Below are positions 23,244 through 31,163 of a stretch of 64,000 nt of DNA, in pieces (within the stretch, counting starts at the first letter, position 1; each line of letters starts with the position of its first letter). The notes under the pieces are model-generated. The model was not told the DNA's origin. It did no database searches and saw only the letters and a list, made by a program, of their open reading frames with translations. Both the position numbers and the translations under genes were made by a program. Source of the DNA: Herbiconiux solani NBRC 106740 (GTDB lineage Bacteria > Actinomycetota > Actinomycetes > Actinomycetales > Microbacteriaceae); contig NZ_BCST01000001.1 of assembly GCF_001571005.1 (NCBI RefSeq), positions 248,001 to 312,000 on the forward strand, given 5' to 3'.

Positions 23244-23356
23244 CAGCGGTCACCGCCCGGGCGGGGGTGCGGGTGAGGGGCGGGCAGGATGCGCGGCCGG
23301 TCCAGGATGCGCGGGGCGGCAGTGCGCGGCCGGTCGAGGATGCGCGGCTCAGTCAT
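23243..23356 (-). CDS. 37-codon ORF coupling imuB to dnaE2 (new small protein candidate)
   Basis: Encodes 37 residues rich in Pro, Arg, Ile and Leu, with the word PRILDRPR at residues 4-11 and again at 15-22, and a third PRIL after it. Its ATG overlaps the imuB stop (ATGACTGA, 8 bases) and has a perfect GGAGG six bases upstream (23363-23367). Its TGA shares one base with the dnaE2 ATG. This placement argues that it is translated, either as a true small protein or as a leader that carries ribosomes to dnaE2. I know of no family. The tail HPHPRPGGDR is low-complexity. Confidence 0.6.
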   Translation of the reverse strand: MTEPRILDRPRTAAPRILDRPRILPAPHPHPRPGGDR

Positions 23357-25025
23357 AGCGGGCCTCCGCCCACCAGAGACCCCGGTCGAGCGCGAGCAGC
23401 CAGGCCGTGCCGTCGGCGTCGACGATCTGCACCCGGTCGAACCGCCGAGCTGACCGTGCATCCCACCAGCGTTCCTCGGCGGGCCAGGGACCGGCCCAGG
23501 CGCGGAGGGCGCGCAGATCGCGATCGGAGAGCGTCTCGGAGAAGCGATCGGGGTCGCCCAGGAGTTCGCCCCGCTCGCCCAGGTCGACGAGGTCGCCGCC
23601 CGCGGTCACGAGCAGCACCGGCCGGCGGATCTCGAACACCGTCGTCGGCAGGGGCGGCGGCAGGCTCCCAGGCCACGGGGCGGCCGCCGCGGACGCCTTC
23701 ACGGCCGCCGTAGCCGTCGCCTTCGTTGGCGTGGCTTTCCCCGTCGCCTTCGCTGCCGTCTTCGCTATCGCGGCCGCCCCCGACCCCGCCGCGGCCCGAT
23801 CCCCCCAGGGCACCAGCACCTGGCGTTCGCGCGGCGACCGCCCTCCGCCGATGGAGGCGGTCAGCACCCCCTCGTGACCGACGATGCTCTGCACGCGGGC
23901 GAGTCCGTGGTGGATGCGCTCATCCGATCCGCTTCCCCACAACCCCGTCTCGTGGGCCGAGCTGTCGTCGACCGTCTCCGCGATCAGCCGCACCCGCTCG
24001 ACCGGGGCCGAGAGCGCGCTCTCGATCGTGCTGCCGCCCTGCAGCTGCCAGCGCACCCGGTCGACCACGTCACCCGAGCTGAACCAGCGCGGATGCAGCC
24101 AGCTGCGCTCGCGCACCTCGCCCCGTTCGGTGCGGATCTCCACCACCAGCTCGGTGCAGACCAGCCGCGCGGCCATCAGCTCGTCCACGAACCGGTCGGC
24201 CGCGGCCCGGAGGCTGAACACGATCTGGTCGATGCGCTCCAGCGGCGGCTCGAAGGCGTTGAGGCTCTCCTTGACCTGGGGCGGGATGCGCGGCACAACC
24301 CGCTGCGGGTCGGCCCCGCCCGCCCGGGTGTGCGCCCGCGCGCCGGCCTCGCCGAACCGCGAACGCACGTCCTCGGCGGGCAGCGCCGCGAAGTCGCCGA
24401 GGGTGCGGATGCCGAGCCGCCAGAGCAGCAGGGCGAGCTCCTCCTCCTGCAGCAGCTCCAGCGGGAGGCCGGAGAGGAACTCGGCCGATCGCCCCTCGGG
24501 CACGATCCGGATGAGGTCGACCCCGGGAAGCCGGGCCGCTTGGTCGGCCGCGAACAGGCCGTCGGCCACGCCGACCCGCGCATCCGTCACGCCGAGCTCG
24601 GCGAAGCGCTCGAGGAAGGCCAGGGCAGCGGAGTGCTCGTCGCCGTAGAAGCGCGCGGGGCCCCGGGCTCGGAGGGCGCAGCTGCCGGCGCGCATCACCT
24701 GCACGTTCGGGCTCATCTCCTCCAGCGCCGAGATGAGCGGTTCGAAGGCACGGTTGACCTGCACGGGATCGTGCTCGAAGTCCCGCAGCTGCGGACAGCG
24801 AGCCTGAGCCTCGCGGATCCGCAGCCCACGGCGCACCCCTGCGGCACGCGCCGACTGGGAGCAGGCGTAGACCAGGCCCTTCTCGATCACCGCGATCGGT
24901 GCATCCGGTGTCAGCCCCTCGGCGGCGGCCGTGGCGAGCACCGGCCAGTCAGGGCACCACACCACCATGGTGCGGGTCGCCGGGCCCGGGGCGACCGCGC
25001 CGCTCCTGCTGCCGCCGGCCCTCAT
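23349..25025 (-). CDS. imuB: ImuB, inactive Y-family polymerase-like mutasome hub
   Basis: 558 residues. Related to DinB polymerases but starting with MVVWCPDWPVLA where active enzymes carry the catalytic acids, as in ImuB of other actinobacteria. It links DnaE2, ImuA and the beta clamp. The finger/little-finger core is followed by an Ala/Lys/Thr-rich linker (about 405-450) and a conserved C-terminal domain (VFEIRRPVLLVTAGGDLVD ... RRFDRVQIVDADGTAWLL). The ATG at 25025 sits in an ATGA overlap with imuA; in-frame codons farther upstream overlap imuA and are not credible. A second ATG (MVVWCPDWP) 23 codons in is possible. Confidence 0.9.
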   Translation of the reverse strand: MRAGGSRSGAVAPGPATRTMVVWCPDWPVLATAAAEGLTPDAPIAVIEKGLVYACSQSARAAGVRRGLRIREAQARCPQLRDFEHDPVQVNRAFEPLISALEEMSPNVQVMRAGSCALRARGPARFYGDEHSAALAFLERFAELGVTDARVGVADGLFAADQAARLPGVDLIRIVPEGRSAEFLSGLPLELLQEEELALLLWRLGIRTLGDFAALPAEDVRSRFGEAGARAHTRAGGADPQRVVPRIPPQVKESLNAFEPPLERIDQIVFSLRAAADRFVDELMAARLVCTELVVEIRTERGEVRERSWLHPRWFSSGDVVDRVRWQLQGGSTIESALSAPVERVRLIAETVDDSSAHETGLWGSGSDERIHHGLARVQSIVGHEGVLTASIGGGRSPRERQVLVPWGDRAAAGSGAAAIAKTAAKATGKATPTKATATAAVKASAAAAPWPGSLPPPLPTTVFEIRRPVLLVTAGGDLVDLGERGELLGDPDRFSETLSDRDLRALRAWAGPWPAEERWWDARSARRFDRVQIVDADGTAWLLALDRGLWWAEARYD

Positions 25026-25873
25026 CCCGCCACCCCCTGGAGGAGCCGCTGACGGGTGCCGGAGCGCTCGTGGCGGCGCGCGTCGATCGACTCGTCGACG
25101 CCCGTGCCGGTGCCGGCGCCGGCACCTGCGCCGGTGCCGCCCGCGTTCGCGCCGCCCGTGCCCATGCCCGCGCCGCCGCCCATCCCGGCACCGCCGCCCG
25201 CGAGCTCGACCACCGGCCGGAACGCCTCCGACCCGTCCGGCAGCCACAGCCGCCCGCGCCGGGGCCGGCCCGATCCCGCCCGCGCCGTCACCGACACGGT
25301 CGCCTGCCGCCCGGCGAGGTAGCCGTGCCCGGATCCGATGCCCGCCCACGAGCTCTCGGTCACCCGCAGCGTCGCCTCGCTCTGCGGCCAGTCGCCAAGG
25401 ACGATCAGGGTGGCGTCACGCTGCCGGATGCGCGCCTGCAGCCGGGCGACCGCCCCGTCCGAGACCCGGCCGGGCACCCGGGTGACCACCACGCCCACCA
25501 CGTCGGCCATCGCCGCCGTGACGCTCAGCCATTCCTCGCCCGGATGCGGCACCAGGGCCAGCCGGTCGAGATCGATGCCGAAGCGCGACGCCGCCTCGAT
25601 GCCGAAATCGGGCAGGCCGACGACCCCGCACCAGACGCCGTCGGCCGAGGGCCCGGCCATCAGCGCCATCAGCAGGGCGGTCGAGCTCTCGACCGAGTAC
25701 GCCGAGCCGGCCCGCAGCGTCCCACCCGGCAACAGGGGCGCCAGAGCCGGATGCGTGCGGATCGCCCGGGTGTCGAGTTTGGTGGCCTGCATGGCCTGGA
25801 TGCGGGACTGCAGCGCACGGATCTCCTCCGCCGCGGAGGCGGCGGGGGAGAGGCTGAGCGCGGCATCCGTCAT
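25022..25873 (-). CDS. imuA: ImuA-like mutasome protein (SulA/RecA-like fold)
   Basis: 283 residues. First gene of the translesion operon; homologous proteins are required with ImuB and DnaE2 for damage-induced mutagenesis. A short helical N-terminus (SAAEEIRALQSRIQAMQ) is followed by a RecA/SulA-like region with LLPGGTLRAGSAYSVESSTALLMALM and hydrophobic strands, but no clear Walker A. Residues 223-256 are a Gly/Ala/Met/Thr low-complexity stretch before a short basic tail. The ATG at 25873 lies exactly six bases after the candidate -10 hexamer, so the mRNA is probably leaderless. Controlled by the LexA box at 25884-25899. Confidence 0.85.
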   Translation of the reverse strand: MTDAALSLSPAASAAEEIRALQSRIQAMQATKLDTRAIRTHPALAPLLPGGTLRAGSAYSVESSTALLMALMAGPSADGVWCGVVGLPDFGIEAASRFGIDLDRLALVPHPGEEWLSVTAAMADVVGVVVTRVPGRVSDGAVARLQARIRQRDATLIVLGDWPQSEATLRVTESSWAGIGSGHGYLAGRQATVSVTARAGSGRPRRGRLWLPDGSEAFRPVVELAGGGAGMGGGAGMGTGGANAGGTGAGAGAGTGTGVDESIDARRHERSGTRQRLLQGVAG

Positions 25874-25879
25874 GCCCTC

Positions 25880-25908
25880 ATGTTCGAACACATGTTCGAA
25901 TAAGTCAA
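25880..25908 (-). promoter_or_regulatory. Core promoter of imuA, overlapped by the LexA box
   Basis: On the minus strand TTGACT (25908-25903), a 17-base spacer, and GAACAT (25885-25880) form a sigma-70-like promoter. Six bases then lead to the ATG. The LexA operator fills the spacer, so bound LexA would exclude RNA polymerase. Confidence 0.6.
25884..25899. promoter_or_regulatory. SOS box (LexA operator) of imuA-imuB-dnaE2
   Basis: TCGAAC-ACAT-GTTCGA is a perfect match to the actinobacterial LexA consensus TCGAACnnnnGTTCGA. It is centred 18-19 bases upstream of the imuA start codon, between the core promoter elements. Confidence 0.93.
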
Positions 25909-25932
25909 CCGGGCGGAACGCTCCGTGGGCGA

Positions 25933-25954
25933 TGTCGGAGCCGTGCTCTAGGGT
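25933..25954 (+). promoter_or_regulatory. Candidate DNA-damage (PafBC/RecA-NDp type) promoter of the DUF885 operon
   Basis: TGTCGGAG (25933-25940), 8 bases, TAGGGT (25949-25954), then six bases to ATG: the same octamer and spacing as polA. Divergent from the LexA-controlled imuA promoter. Confidence 0.5.
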
Positions 25955-25960
25955 CGAAGA

Positions 25961-27664
25961 ATGAGCGTAATCCCACCCGCTGACAGCCCTCGTCCGCAGA
26001 CCCCGATCGACCTCGTCGCCGAGCGCTGGGTCGACACCCTGGTCGAGCTCGAGCCGGTGATCGGCACCTACATCGGCCGCACCGAGGTGGGCGGCCGTTT
26101 CGGCGATCTCTCGCCCGAGGGGCACGAGCGCTACACCGCCGCGGTCTCCGGCGTGCTGGTCGAGCTGGCCGCCACCGAGCCGCGCGACGAGGTCGACGAG
26201 GTCACCAGAACCGACCTCACGAACGAGCTCGGCCTCACCCTCGCGAGCGCCGAGGCCCGGCTGCACCTGCGCGACCTGAACGTGATCGACTCGCCCAGCC
26301 AGCACATCCGCGAGGTCTTCGACCTCATGCCCACCGCGACCGTCGACGACTGGGAGACCGTCGCCACGCGACTCGGTGCGGTGCAGGAGGCCCTCGACGG
26401 CTACATCCTCACCCTGCGCGAGGGCATCCGCGAGGGTGTCACCCCGGCCCGCCGCCAGGTCGCCGAGGTGCTCGAGCAGGCGCGCAAGAACGCCGGGCCC
26501 GAGAGCTTCTTCGCCGAGTTCGCCGCCGGGGCCCAGACCACCGGCGACGGCGGCGAGACCGGTGAGCTGCCCTCCACCCTCCGGCGCGAGCTCGAGCGCG
26601 GCGCCGGCGAGGCCGCCGAGGCCTACTCGCGCTTCGCCCGCTTCCTGGCCGACGAGCTGGCTCCCGCCGCGACGGAGGAGGATGCGGTTGGCCGCGAGAT
26701 CTACGCCCTCCAGTCGCGCCGCTTCCTCGGCGCCACGATCGACCTCGACGAGACCTACGAGTGGGGCATCGACGAGCTGAGCCGCATGGTGCGCGAGCAG
26801 GAGACGATCGCCGAGGAGATCCTGCCCGGCGCCACGGTCGAGGAGGCCATCGCCTTCCTCGACGGCGACCCGAAGCGCAAGCTGCACGGCACCGACGCCC
26901 TGAAGGCGTGGATGCAGGAGACCAGCGACCGGGCGATCGCCGAGCTCGGCGCCACCCACTTCGACATCCCGGAGGAGATCCGCGCGCTCGAGTGCATGAT
27001 CGCCCCCACCCACGAGGGCGGCATCTACTACACCGGCCCCACCGACGACTTCTCGCGCCCTGGCCGCATGTGGTGGTCGGTGCCCGACGGGGTGACCGAG
27101 TTCGACACCTGGCGCGAGCTCACGACCGTCTACCACGAGGGCGTCCCCGGCCACCATCTGCAGATCGGTCAGGCCGTCTACAACCGCGGCACCCTCAACA
27201 CCTGGCGTCGTCAGCTCGCCGGCACGAGCGGTCACGCCGAGGGCTGGGCGCTCTACGCCGAGCGTCTGATGGAGGAGCTGGGCTACCTCGACGACCCGGC
27301 CGACCGCCTCGGCATGCTCGACGGGCAGCGGATGCGCGCGGCCCGCGTCGTGCTCGACATCGGCGTGCACCTCAAGAAGCCCCGCCTCGACGGCCAGGGG
27401 GTGTGGGATGCGGAGTACGCGCTCGAATTCATGCGCCGCAACGTGAACATGGATGACGCGTTCATCCGATTCGAGGTCAACCGCTACCTCGGCTGGCCGG
27501 GCCAGGCACCCTCGTACAAGGTCGGCCAGCGCATCTGGGAGGAGATCCGCGACACCCTCCGCGACCGCGAGCAGCAGGCCTTCTCGTCGAAGGAGTTCCA
27601 CCGCCGCGCGCTCGACCTCGGCGGCGTAGGGCTCGACACCCTCCGCGCGGTGATGCTCGCGTGA
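25961..27664 (+). CDS. DUF885 family metallopeptidase-like protein
   Basis: 567 residues, normal for the family of predicted zinc carboxypeptidase-like enzymes. The signature HEGVPGHH falls at residues 392-399, with E393 the likely catalytic glutamate. Further conserved helical segments include AEGWALYAERLMEELGYLDDP and the C-terminal QAPSYKVGQRIW. No signal peptide, so probably cytoplasmic; the substrate is unknown. Leaderless start behind a damage-type promoter. The stop overlaps the next gene by GTGA. Confidence 0.88.
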   Translation: MSVIPPADSPRPQTPIDLVAERWVDTLVELEPVIGTYIGRTEVGGRFGDLSPEGHERYTAAVSGVLVELAATEPRDEVDEVTRTDLTNELGLTLASAEARLHLRDLNVIDSPSQHIREVFDLMPTATVDDWETVATRLGAVQEALDGYILTLREGIREGVTPARRQVAEVLEQARKNAGPESFFAEFAAGAQTTGDGGETGELPSTLRRELERGAGEAAEAYSRFARFLADELAPAATEEDAVGREIYALQSRRFLGATIDLDETYEWGIDELSRMVREQETIAEEILPGATVEEAIAFLDGDPKRKLHGTDALKAWMQETSDRAIAELGATHFDIPEEIRALECMIAPTHEGGIYYTGPTDDFSRPGRMWWSVPDGVTEFDTWRELTTVYHEGVPGHHLQIGQAVYNRGTLNTWRRQLAGTSGHAEGWALYAERLMEELGYLDDPADRLGMLDGQRMRAARVVLDIGVHLKKPRLDGQGVWDAEYALEFMRRNVNMDDAFIRFEVNRYLGWPGQAPSYKVGQRIWEEIRDTLRDREQQAFSSKEFHRRALDLGGVGLDTLRAVMLA

Positions 27665-28380
27665 AGCAGCCCGCGCGTTCTCCCTACGAACTCACCGCCG
27701 GGTCGGCGCTGGACGACCTGCATCCGGTACTGCGGCGCTACCTCGGCGCGATCCCGGCCGGCCACCGCGGCTACGGCTCGGGCGTCTTCGAGGCCGCGGG
27801 CACGCCCCGGCGCTGGCTTCGGCCTCTGGTCGCGCTCGTCTCGTCGTGGACGGGGTTGTTCCCGGTCTGGGAGACGAACGTCCCCTTCACCGTCGTGAAC
27901 GCCCCGATGACCGACCGCGAGGGCCGCACGGCCGTGGTCGCGGTGCGCCGCTTCCACTTCTCTCGCGGGGTGCAGACGATGGTCGACGCCATCACCGCCG
28001 AGAACCCGGGCCGCGACGGGCTCACCGACCACCTGGGGCTCGACCGCCGCTTCCGCATCCGGTTGCGGAGCACCGTGCTCCGCGGCGAGCTGCACCTCGA
28101 CTCGACCGCGGTCGAGGTGCGGATCGGGCGTCAGCACTTCCGGCTGCCCGGCGCTCTGGCACCGCGCCTCGCGCTGGTCGAGCGGTACGACGACGCCGCG
28201 CGCGGCGGAGAGGGCGCCCAGCGGGTGACCGTCACGGTCGTGGCGCCCGTCGTCGGCCTGCTCTACCAGTACACCGGCGCCTTCACCTACGAGGTGCGGC
28301 CGGAGGTCGTGGATGCGGCTGATGCGGCACCCGAGGGCGTGGAGCCGCGAGACGCGTCGACCACGAGGCCGGCCGAGTGA
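27661..28380 (+). CDS. DUF4166 domain protein
   Basis: 239 residues. The region LDDLHPVLRRYLGAIPAGHRGYGSGVFEAAG (about 14-45) and the later HFSRGVQTMVDAI and TVLRGELHLDS segments match my memory of DUF4166, a small beta-rich domain often next to or fused with saccharopine-dehydrogenase-like or epimerase genes. Function unknown. The C-terminal 25 residues are acidic and probably disordered. It starts at GTG in a GTGA overlap and ends the same way into the epimerase gene, so the three proteins are made together. Confidence 0.75.
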   Translation: MKQPARSPYELTAGSALDDLHPVLRRYLGAIPAGHRGYGSGVFEAAGTPRRWLRPLVALVSSWTGLFPVWETNVPFTVVNAPMTDREGRTAVVAVRRFHFSRGVQTMVDAITAENPGRDGLTDHLGLDRRFRIRLRSTVLRGELHLDSTAVEVRIGRQHFRLPGALAPRLALVERYDDAARGGEGAQRVTVTVVAPVVGLLYQYTGAFTYEVRPEVVDAADAAPEGVEPRDASTTRPAE

Positions 28381-29348
28381 GCGGGCCGACGGGGGAGCGC
28401 ATCGTCCTCGCCGGCGCCAGCGGTTTCATCGGCTCGCGGATCGCCGAGGCCTTCCGCTCCAACGGCGCGCAGGTCTCGCTGATCGGCCGTTCCGGCCCTG
28501 ATGCACGCTGGGGCGACACCGACGCGATCACCCGGCTGATCGACGGCGCCGACCTCCTGGTGAACCTCGCCGGCAAGAGCGTGAACTGCCGATACACCCC
28601 CGAGAACCGCGCCGAGATCTTCCGCTCGCGGGTCGACACCACGCGCGAACTGCACGCCGCCGTCCGCCGGGCCGAGAGCCCGCCGCCGCTCTGGCTCAAC
28701 TCCTCCACGGCCACGATCTACCGGCACGCCGACGACCGGCCGATGACGGAGGCTGCCGGCGAGCTCGGCGAGGGTTTCTCGGTCGAGGTGGCGACGGCGT
28801 GGGAAGAGGAATTCTTCCGCGGCTACCTCCCGGGCACCCGCCGGGCGGCACTCCGAATGGCGATCGTGCTGGGCGACGGCAGTGCTCTCGCGCCGATCCG
28901 GGCTCTCGCCCGCGCGGGCCTGGGCGGTCCGCAGTTCGACGGGCACTGGCCTGCGACCCGTGCCCGGCTCGCCGCGGGCACCTACCACCGCTACCGCGCC
29001 GGCTCCCGGGGAGGGCGGCAGCGCTTCAGCTGGGTGCACCTCGACGACGTGGTCGGCGTCATCCGCTTCCTCCGCGAGCATCCCGAGCTCGACGGCCCGA
29101 TCAACGTCTCGGCACCCCACCCCACCGACAACCGCACCTTCATGGCCTCGGTGCGCCGGGCCGTCGGGGCGCGCGTCGGGCTGCCCACCTGGCGCTGGAT
29201 GCTCGAGGTCGGCTCGGCCGCGATCCGCACCGAGACCGAGCTGGTACTGAAGAGCCGCTGGGTGCTGCCCGAACGCCTCGAGGCCGCCGGCTACGCCTTC
29301 CGCTTCCGCGACCACGAGGCCGCCCTCGCCGACATCGTCCGCCGCTGA
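28377..29348 (+). CDS. TIGR01777 family NAD(P)-dependent epimerase
   Basis: 323 residues, a short-chain dehydrogenase-like sugar-epimerase family protein (YfcH/SDR39U1 type). The Rossmann nucleotide loop is GASGFIGSRIAEA (about 13-25); NLAGKSVNCRYT and NSSTATIYRHADDRPMTE follow. The C-terminal DUF1731-like region contains PTWRWMLEVG and KSRWVLPERLEAAGYAF. The catalytic tyrosine appears as Y in STATIYRH. Substrate unknown. GTG start in a GTGA overlap. Last gene of the DUF885 trio, followed by the rpsA promoter region. Confidence 0.87.
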   Translation: MSGPTGERIVLAGASGFIGSRIAEAFRSNGAQVSLIGRSGPDARWGDTDAITRLIDGADLLVNLAGKSVNCRYTPENRAEIFRSRVDTTRELHAAVRRAESPPPLWLNSSTATIYRHADDRPMTEAAGELGEGFSVEVATAWEEEFFRGYLPGTRRAALRMAIVLGDGSALAPIRALARAGLGGPQFDGHWPATRARLAAGTYHRYRAGSRGGRQRFSWVHLDDVVGVIRFLREHPELDGPINVSAPHPTDNRTFMASVRRAVGARVGLPTWRWMLEVGSAAIRTETELVLKSRWVLPERLEAAGYAFRFRDHEAALADIVRR

Positions 29349-29424
29349 CCCGGATGCCTCCGGCCCGCCCGGGGAATGCTGAAAGCGGTCTCGATGTTGA
29401 GGGAAACAGCGCTGAAAGCACGGC

Positions 29425-29454
29425 TTGCCGTCTGCCCAGCGCGCTAGCTAGACT
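29425..29454 (+). promoter_or_regulatory. rpsA promoter (TTGCCG / TAGACT)
   Basis: TTGCCG (29425-29430), an 18-base spacer and TAGACT (29449-29454) form one of the better sigma-70-like promoters in the window. They imply a leader of about 100 bases before the rpsA ATG. Confidence 0.6.
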
Positions 29455-29459
29455 AGAGC

Positions 29460-29473
29460 GTCACTCTTGTGAC
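29460..29473 (+). other. Small hairpin at the predicted 5' end of the rpsA mRNA
   Basis: GTCAC-TCTT-GTGAC, five perfect pairs, begins about six bases after the -10. It could protect the 5' end or take part in S1 autoregulation. Confidence 0.35.
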
Positions 29474-29559
29474 TTCCATCCGCCTGCCAGTCGCGGAAAA
29501 CACATGAATGCACCACCCGCGGCCGGCCCGAACTATGTCCACAACGGAGCAACCACTAC

Positions 29560-31011
29560 ATGACAATCGCAACGACCGAAAAGGCAACCAAGCAGGTCGC
29601 CATCAATGACATCGGATCTGCTGAAGACTTCCTCGCCGCGGTCGAAAAGACTCTGAAATTCTTCAACGACGGAGACCTCATCGAGGGCATCGTCGTGAAG
29701 ATCGACCGCGACGAGGTCCTCCTCGACGTCGGTTACAAGACGGAGGGCGTCATCCCTTCGCGTGAACTTTCCATCAAGCACGATGTCGACCCGACCGAGG
29801 TCGTCCAGGTCGGCGACAGCGTCGAGGCCCTCGTCCTCCAGAAGGAAGACAAAGAAGGCCGCCTCATCCTGTCGAAGAAGCGCGCTCAGTACGAGCGTGC
29901 GTGGGGCGACGTCGAGAAGATCAAGGACGCTGACGGCGTCGTGACCGGTTCGGTCATCGAGGTCGTCAAGGGCGGCCTGATCGTCGACATCGGACTCCGT
30001 GGCTTCCTCCCGGCTTCGCTGATCGAGCTCCGCCGTGTCCGCGACCTGACCCCGTACCTGGGCCAGGAGATCGAGGCCAAGATCCTCGAGCTCGACAAGA
30101 ACCGCAACAACGTGGTCCTGTCGCGTCGCGCGCTGCTGGAGCAGACCCAGTCCGAGAGCCGCACCACCTTCCTCAACAACCTCCAGAAGGGGCAGGTCCG
30201 CAAGGGCGTCGTCTCGTCGATCGTCAACTTCGGTGCGTTCGTCGACCTGGGCGGCGTCGACGGTCTGGTCCACGTCTCCGAGCTCTCCTGGAAGCACATC
30301 GAGCACGCCTCCGAGGTCGTCGAGGTGGGCCAGGAGGTCACCGTCGAGATCCTCGAGGTCGACCTCGACCGCGAGCGCGTGTCGCTCTCGCTCAAGGCCA
30401 CCCAGGAAGACCCGTGGCAGGTGTTCGCCCGTACCCACGCCATCGGCCAGGTCGCGCCCGGAAAGGTCACCAAGCTGGTGCCGTTCGGTGCGTTCGTCCG
30501 CGTCGCCGAGGGCATCGAGGGTCTGGTGCACATCTCCGAGCTCTCCGGCAAGCACGTCGAGCTCGCCGAGCAGGTCGTGTCGGTCGGCGACGAGGTCTTC
30601 GTCAAGGTCATCGACATCGACCTCGAGCGTCGCCGCATCAGCCTCTCGCTGAAGCAGGCGAACGAGGGCGTCGACCCCGAGGGCACCGAGTTCGACCCGG
30701 CGCTCTACGGCATGCTCACCGAGTACGACGACCAGGGCAACTACAAGTTCCCCGAGGGCTTCGACCCGGAGACGAACGAGTGGAAGGAAGGCTTCGACAC
30801 GCAGCGCGAGGCATGGGAGCAGCAGTACGCTGAGGCCCAGGCTCGCTGGGAGGCCCACAAGAAGCAGGTCGCCACGTCGGCCGAGGTTGCCGCCGCCAGC
30901 GACATCCCTGCCGGTTCGTCCTCGTTCTCGAGCGAGTCGGCCGGCGCGGGTACCCTCGCCGACGACGAGACCCTCGCCGCACTGCGCGAGAAGCTCAGCT
31001 CGAACAACTAG
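29560..31011 (+). CDS. rpsA: 30S ribosomal protein S1
   Basis: RNA-binding ribosomal protein that helps load mRNA on the 30S subunit. 483 residues with four S1 repeats (about 37-105, 123-188, 209-277 and 294-363), each with the beta-barrel pattern such as GIVVKIDRDEVLLDVGYKTEGVIP and GAFVDLGGVDGLVHVSELSWKH. The C-terminal 120 residues are acidic and Ser/Ala-rich. This is the four-domain actinobacterial form rather than the six-domain E. coli form. GGAG ten bases upstream supports the start. Codon choice is strongly biased, as expected for high expression. Followed by a terminator. Confidence 0.97.
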   Translation: MTIATTEKATKQVAINDIGSAEDFLAAVEKTLKFFNDGDLIEGIVVKIDRDEVLLDVGYKTEGVIPSRELSIKHDVDPTEVVQVGDSVEALVLQKEDKEGRLILSKKRAQYERAWGDVEKIKDADGVVTGSVIEVVKGGLIVDIGLRGFLPASLIELRRVRDLTPYLGQEIEAKILELDKNRNNVVLSRRALLEQTQSESRTTFLNNLQKGQVRKGVVSSIVNFGAFVDLGGVDGLVHVSELSWKHIEHASEVVEVGQEVTVEILEVDLDRERVSLSLKATQEDPWQVFARTHAIGQVAPGKVTKLVPFGAFVRVAEGIEGLVHISELSGKHVELAEQVVSVGDEVFVKVIDIDLERRRISLSLKQANEGVDPEGTEFDPALYGMLTEYDDQGNYKFPEGFDPETNEWKEGFDTQREAWEQQYAEAQARWEAHKKQVATSAEVAAASDIPAGSSSFSSESAGAGTLADDETLAALREKLSSNN

Positions 31012-31035
31012 TCCGTTCTGCAGCACAGCACCACA

Positions 31036-31065
31036 GGAAGGCCGTCCCCTCGGGGGCGGCCTTCC
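31036..31065 (+). terminator. rpsA terminator
   Basis: GGAAGGCCGTCCCC pairs with GGGGGCGGCCTTCC: 13-14 bp with one T-G pair and a tight loop, 25 bases after the rpsA stop. Confidence 0.8.
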
Positions 31066-31151
31066 GCTGTTCCCGGGGGAGGAACAACGGGGAGACGCTC
31101 CGCCGGCAGCTCGTCGCGGCGCGCGGCCACTGGCGCCGTCCCCGCCCCGGC

Positions 31152-31157
31152 TAGCAT
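31152..31157 (+). promoter_or_regulatory. Leaderless -10 (TAGCAT) of coaE
   Basis: TAGCAT, six bases, then the GTG of coaE, with no ribosome-binding site. This would start the coaE-pxpABC transcript. Confidence 0.5.
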
Positions 31158-31163
31158 GGGCAC

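Noticed and set aside
20541-23276. A 911-codon plus-strand frame over dnaE2
   Set aside because: Antisense shadow with the same biased composition; dnaE2 shows full domain conservation.
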